A DNA stretch of 6,861 nt from JAVBMB01 sp031552995. GTDB lineage: Bacteria; Bacillota; Clostridia; Oscillospirales; Butyricicoccaceae. The stretch is taken from NCBI GenBank assembly GCA_031552995.1, contig JAVBMB010000037.1, positions 1-6,861 of the forward strand. The letters run 5' to 3'. Positions 5,550 to 6,861 of the stretch are shown piece after piece; the first letter of the stretch is position 1, and every line of letters begins with the position of its first letter. A program made the translations under genes and the position numbers. The notes below the pieces were generated by a model. That model worked only from the letters and a program-made list of their open reading frames with translations, was not told the DNA's origin and searched no databases.

Positions 5550-5882
5550 TCAAAGCATATAGTCGCTCAATACATCCGGCACCAAAGACGAAAAGCTCTC
5601 TCCCGCGCCCCAGTCAAAGTTAAAAATCATACCCTGCCCGCCTCCCGCGCCGGCAAAGTGTACCGCCGTCCGCCCGCTCAGGTTTTCCACCATAACACTA
5701 AGGCTGGCGCGGCTGCTGTTGCGCATAAAATACTTTTCAAACACCAGCAAAATAGACGCTTTGTCACCGAACATGCTCTCGCTGCGGCCAACACACGATA
5801 TAGTCGTCCCCGATGCCGGTATACCGTCGCATAAGATATTGGCTGCGTCCTGCGGGTCAAGCACAACATATATTGTTTCCAT
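5550..5882 (-). CDS. Small conserved hypothetical protein, DUF6054-like
   Basis: This is a 110-residue protein starting METIYVVLDP. AAGGAG (5893-5888) lies 5 bases before the ATG at 5882; an upstream in-frame ATG at 5927 has no such site and is less likely. It has no signal peptide or membrane segment and is probably cytosolic. Recognisable conserved stretches are VFEKYFMR (62-69), NSSRASLSV (70-78), TAVHFAGAGGG (87-97) and FNFDWGAG (101-108), which I recall from DUF6054 proteins of Firmicutes. That assignment is from memory. No function is known to me. It lies 56 bp after the phosphofructokinase gene with no promoter visible between them and ends at a strong terminator, so it is probably co-transcribed with it; a functional link is not shown. 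Confidence 0.8.
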   Translation of the reverse strand: METIYVVLDPQDAANILCDGIPASGTTISCVGRSESMFGDKASILLVFEKYFMRNSSRASLSVMVENLSGRTAVHFAGAGGGQGMIFNFDWGAGESFSSLVPDVLSDYML

Positions 5883-5938
5883 TTTATCTCCTTCGCATAT
5901 GCCGCACGGCTTAAGATGACGCCACAATCAGGAAAACA

Positions 5939-6861
5939 TCACACAAGTATCTTTTGCAGCCGGGCGAACCTCGGCAGGCCGTTTTCCCATTCAAGTTCCG
6001 GTTGCCCCGCGATAAGCGGCAGCGCGTATGCCATAAACTCCTGCCTGATACCGCAGTTTTCTATGTCAATCCACTCAAGCGGGAACTTGTTTTCGGCGTT
6101 CGCGGTCACGGTCAGGTCGACAAGCTTTGTGCCGGCCTTGTACGGCGATGCGCTCTCGCGTGTAATTGCCACCATCTTGTCGCTCGCCCCTGCCAAAGCC
6201 GAAAGCACCGCGTCACGCCCGACCATAAACGCCTCGGCGACATCGGTTGCGCTGGCACAGTGCGCCGCGCAGCGCTGAAGCAGTGACAGCTCAATCGCCC
6301 TTGTCTTTGCGCCGATTCTCGCCTTTACCTCGCCGGCAAGATACGCCGCAGCGCCGCCCATCTGTGTATGTCCAAACGCGTCCTTCGCGCTCGCCTCGCG
6401 CGCCGAATACTCCGACAAAAACACGCCGTTTTTGTCTTTTATGCCCTCTGAAATCACAGCCAGGCAGTTGCCGGACGTCTTGTAGCATGTTTCAACCCGC
6501 GCAATAAACGAATCAACGTCAAACGCAACCTCCGGCATATACACAAGGTCAGGCCCCGCGCCAAAAGCGCTTCCAAGCGATGCAGCGGCTGTCAGCCATC
6601 CTGCATTGCGGCCCATGCACTCGATAATCGTAACAGTGCCGGTGTCGTACACGCGCGCGTCGTGATAAACCTCCATTACCGACGTCGCTATATACGTCGC
6701 CGCGCTGCCGAAGCCGGTGCAGTGGTCGGTTCCGGCAAGGTCATTGTCAATGGTTTTCGGCACGCCGATGACACGGCAGTCATACCCATTCTGCTGCAGA
6801 TATTTCGACACCTTGTTGCATGTGTCCATAGAATCGTTTCCGCCGTTATAGAAAAAGTATC
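5939..6861 (-). CDS. pfp: Pyrophosphate-type 6-phosphofructokinase, N terminus beyond the window
   Basis: The last 306 codons and the stop (5941-5939) are present. The frame is open through the right edge, and about 100 N-terminal residues are missing if the protein has the usual length near 400. The enzyme phosphorylates fructose 6-phosphate in glycolysis. GGNDS (6844-6830) has Asp where ATP-dependent enzymes have Gly104 (E. coli numbering), and PKTIDND (about 6760-6740) has Lys where they have Gly124. These two changes are the accepted mark of PPi-dependent, reversible enzymes. The catalytic Asp of TIDND, MGRNAGW (substrate contacts), MPEVAF and SEGIKD follow in order. LLQRCAAHCASATD near the C-terminal third is a typical long-PFP motif. 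It is followed after 56 bp by the DUF6054-like gene. The phosphofructokinase family is certain; PPi use is inferred from residues. Confidence 0.92.
   Translation of the reverse strand, partial: YFFYNGGNDSMDTCNKVSKYLQQNGYDCRVIGVPKTIDNDLAGTDHCTGFGSAATYIATSVMEVYHDARVYDTGTVTIIECMGRNAGWLTAAASLGSAFGAGPDLVYMPEVAFDVDSFIARVETCYKTSGNCLAVISEGIKDKNGVFLSEYSAREASAKDAFGHTQMGGAAAYLAGEVKARIGAKTRAIELSLLQRCAAHCASATDVAEAFMVGRDAVLSALAGASDKMVAITRESASPYKAGTKLVDLTVTANAENKFPLEWIDIENCGIRQEFMAYALPLIAGQPELEWENGLPRFARLQKILV

Noticed and set aside
1..6861. CRISPR array, transposon ends, attachment site or phage genes
   Set aside because: No regularly spaced direct repeats, transposase-like frames or flanking duplications were seen. 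The tRNA end that could serve as an attachment site lies outside the window.

Overview
The window looks like chromosomal housekeeping and amino-acid catabolism DNA from an anaerobic, moderately high-GC Firmicute (Clostridia/Oscillospirales type). This placement is an inference. It rests on a phosphofructokinase with the pyrophosphate-type signature, a short ACT-less threonine-dehydratase-like enzyme, a methionine gamma-lyase-type enzyme, strong AGGAGG-like ribosome binding sites, consensus sigma-A promoters and a DUF6054-like small protein. No mobile element, CRISPR array or phage gene is visible.

Left part (1-1824). A tRNA-Pro(CGG) on the minus strand runs off the left edge and is driven by a perfect-consensus promoter (TTGACA, 18 bp, TATAAT). 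Divergent from it, on the plus strand, is a PLP-dependent Cys/Met-metabolism lyase (487-1659) closest to methionine gamma-lyase. It has its own promoter and a roughly 140-nt leader that can fold into several hairpins. A 44-bp perfect palindrome (1781-1824) is an intrinsic terminator that can serve both this gene and the operon converging on it.

Middle part (1825-5300). A tight minus-strand operon reads, in order of transcription, an ornithine cyclodeaminase/mu-crystallin-family dehydrogenase (5160-4177), an M20-family N-acyl amino acid amidohydrolase (4166-2987) and a threonine/serine dehydratase-like PLP enzyme (2958-1996). The amidohydrolase is split by a single clean frameshift near 3920. 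Everything else in it is intact, so it is either a very young pseudogene or a sequence error. Deacylase, beta-eliminating dehydratase and imine reductase together suggest a salvage route for an N-acylated beta-hydroxy (or similar) amino acid. The same dehydratase/reductase pairing is known from EutB/EutC of hydroxyectoine degradation and BhcB/BhcD of the beta-hydroxyaspartate cycle.

Right part (5300-6861). A non-coding stretch of nearly 400 bp lies upstream of the operon and carries several hairpins and two candidate promoters. Beyond it, also on the minus strand, are a 110-residue DUF6054-like protein with its own terminator and, 56 bp upstream of it, the C-terminal three quarters of a pyrophosphate-type phosphofructokinase that runs off the right edge. 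These two are probably co-transcribed.

The most notable points are the frameshifted amidohydrolase, the dehydratase/amidohydrolase/imine-reductase operon as a candidate uncharacterised catabolic route, a methionine-lyase-like enzyme lacking the Lys-Asp pair of the substrate network, and a shared CTGTCAA...TTGACG motif upstream of both amino-acid transcription units.
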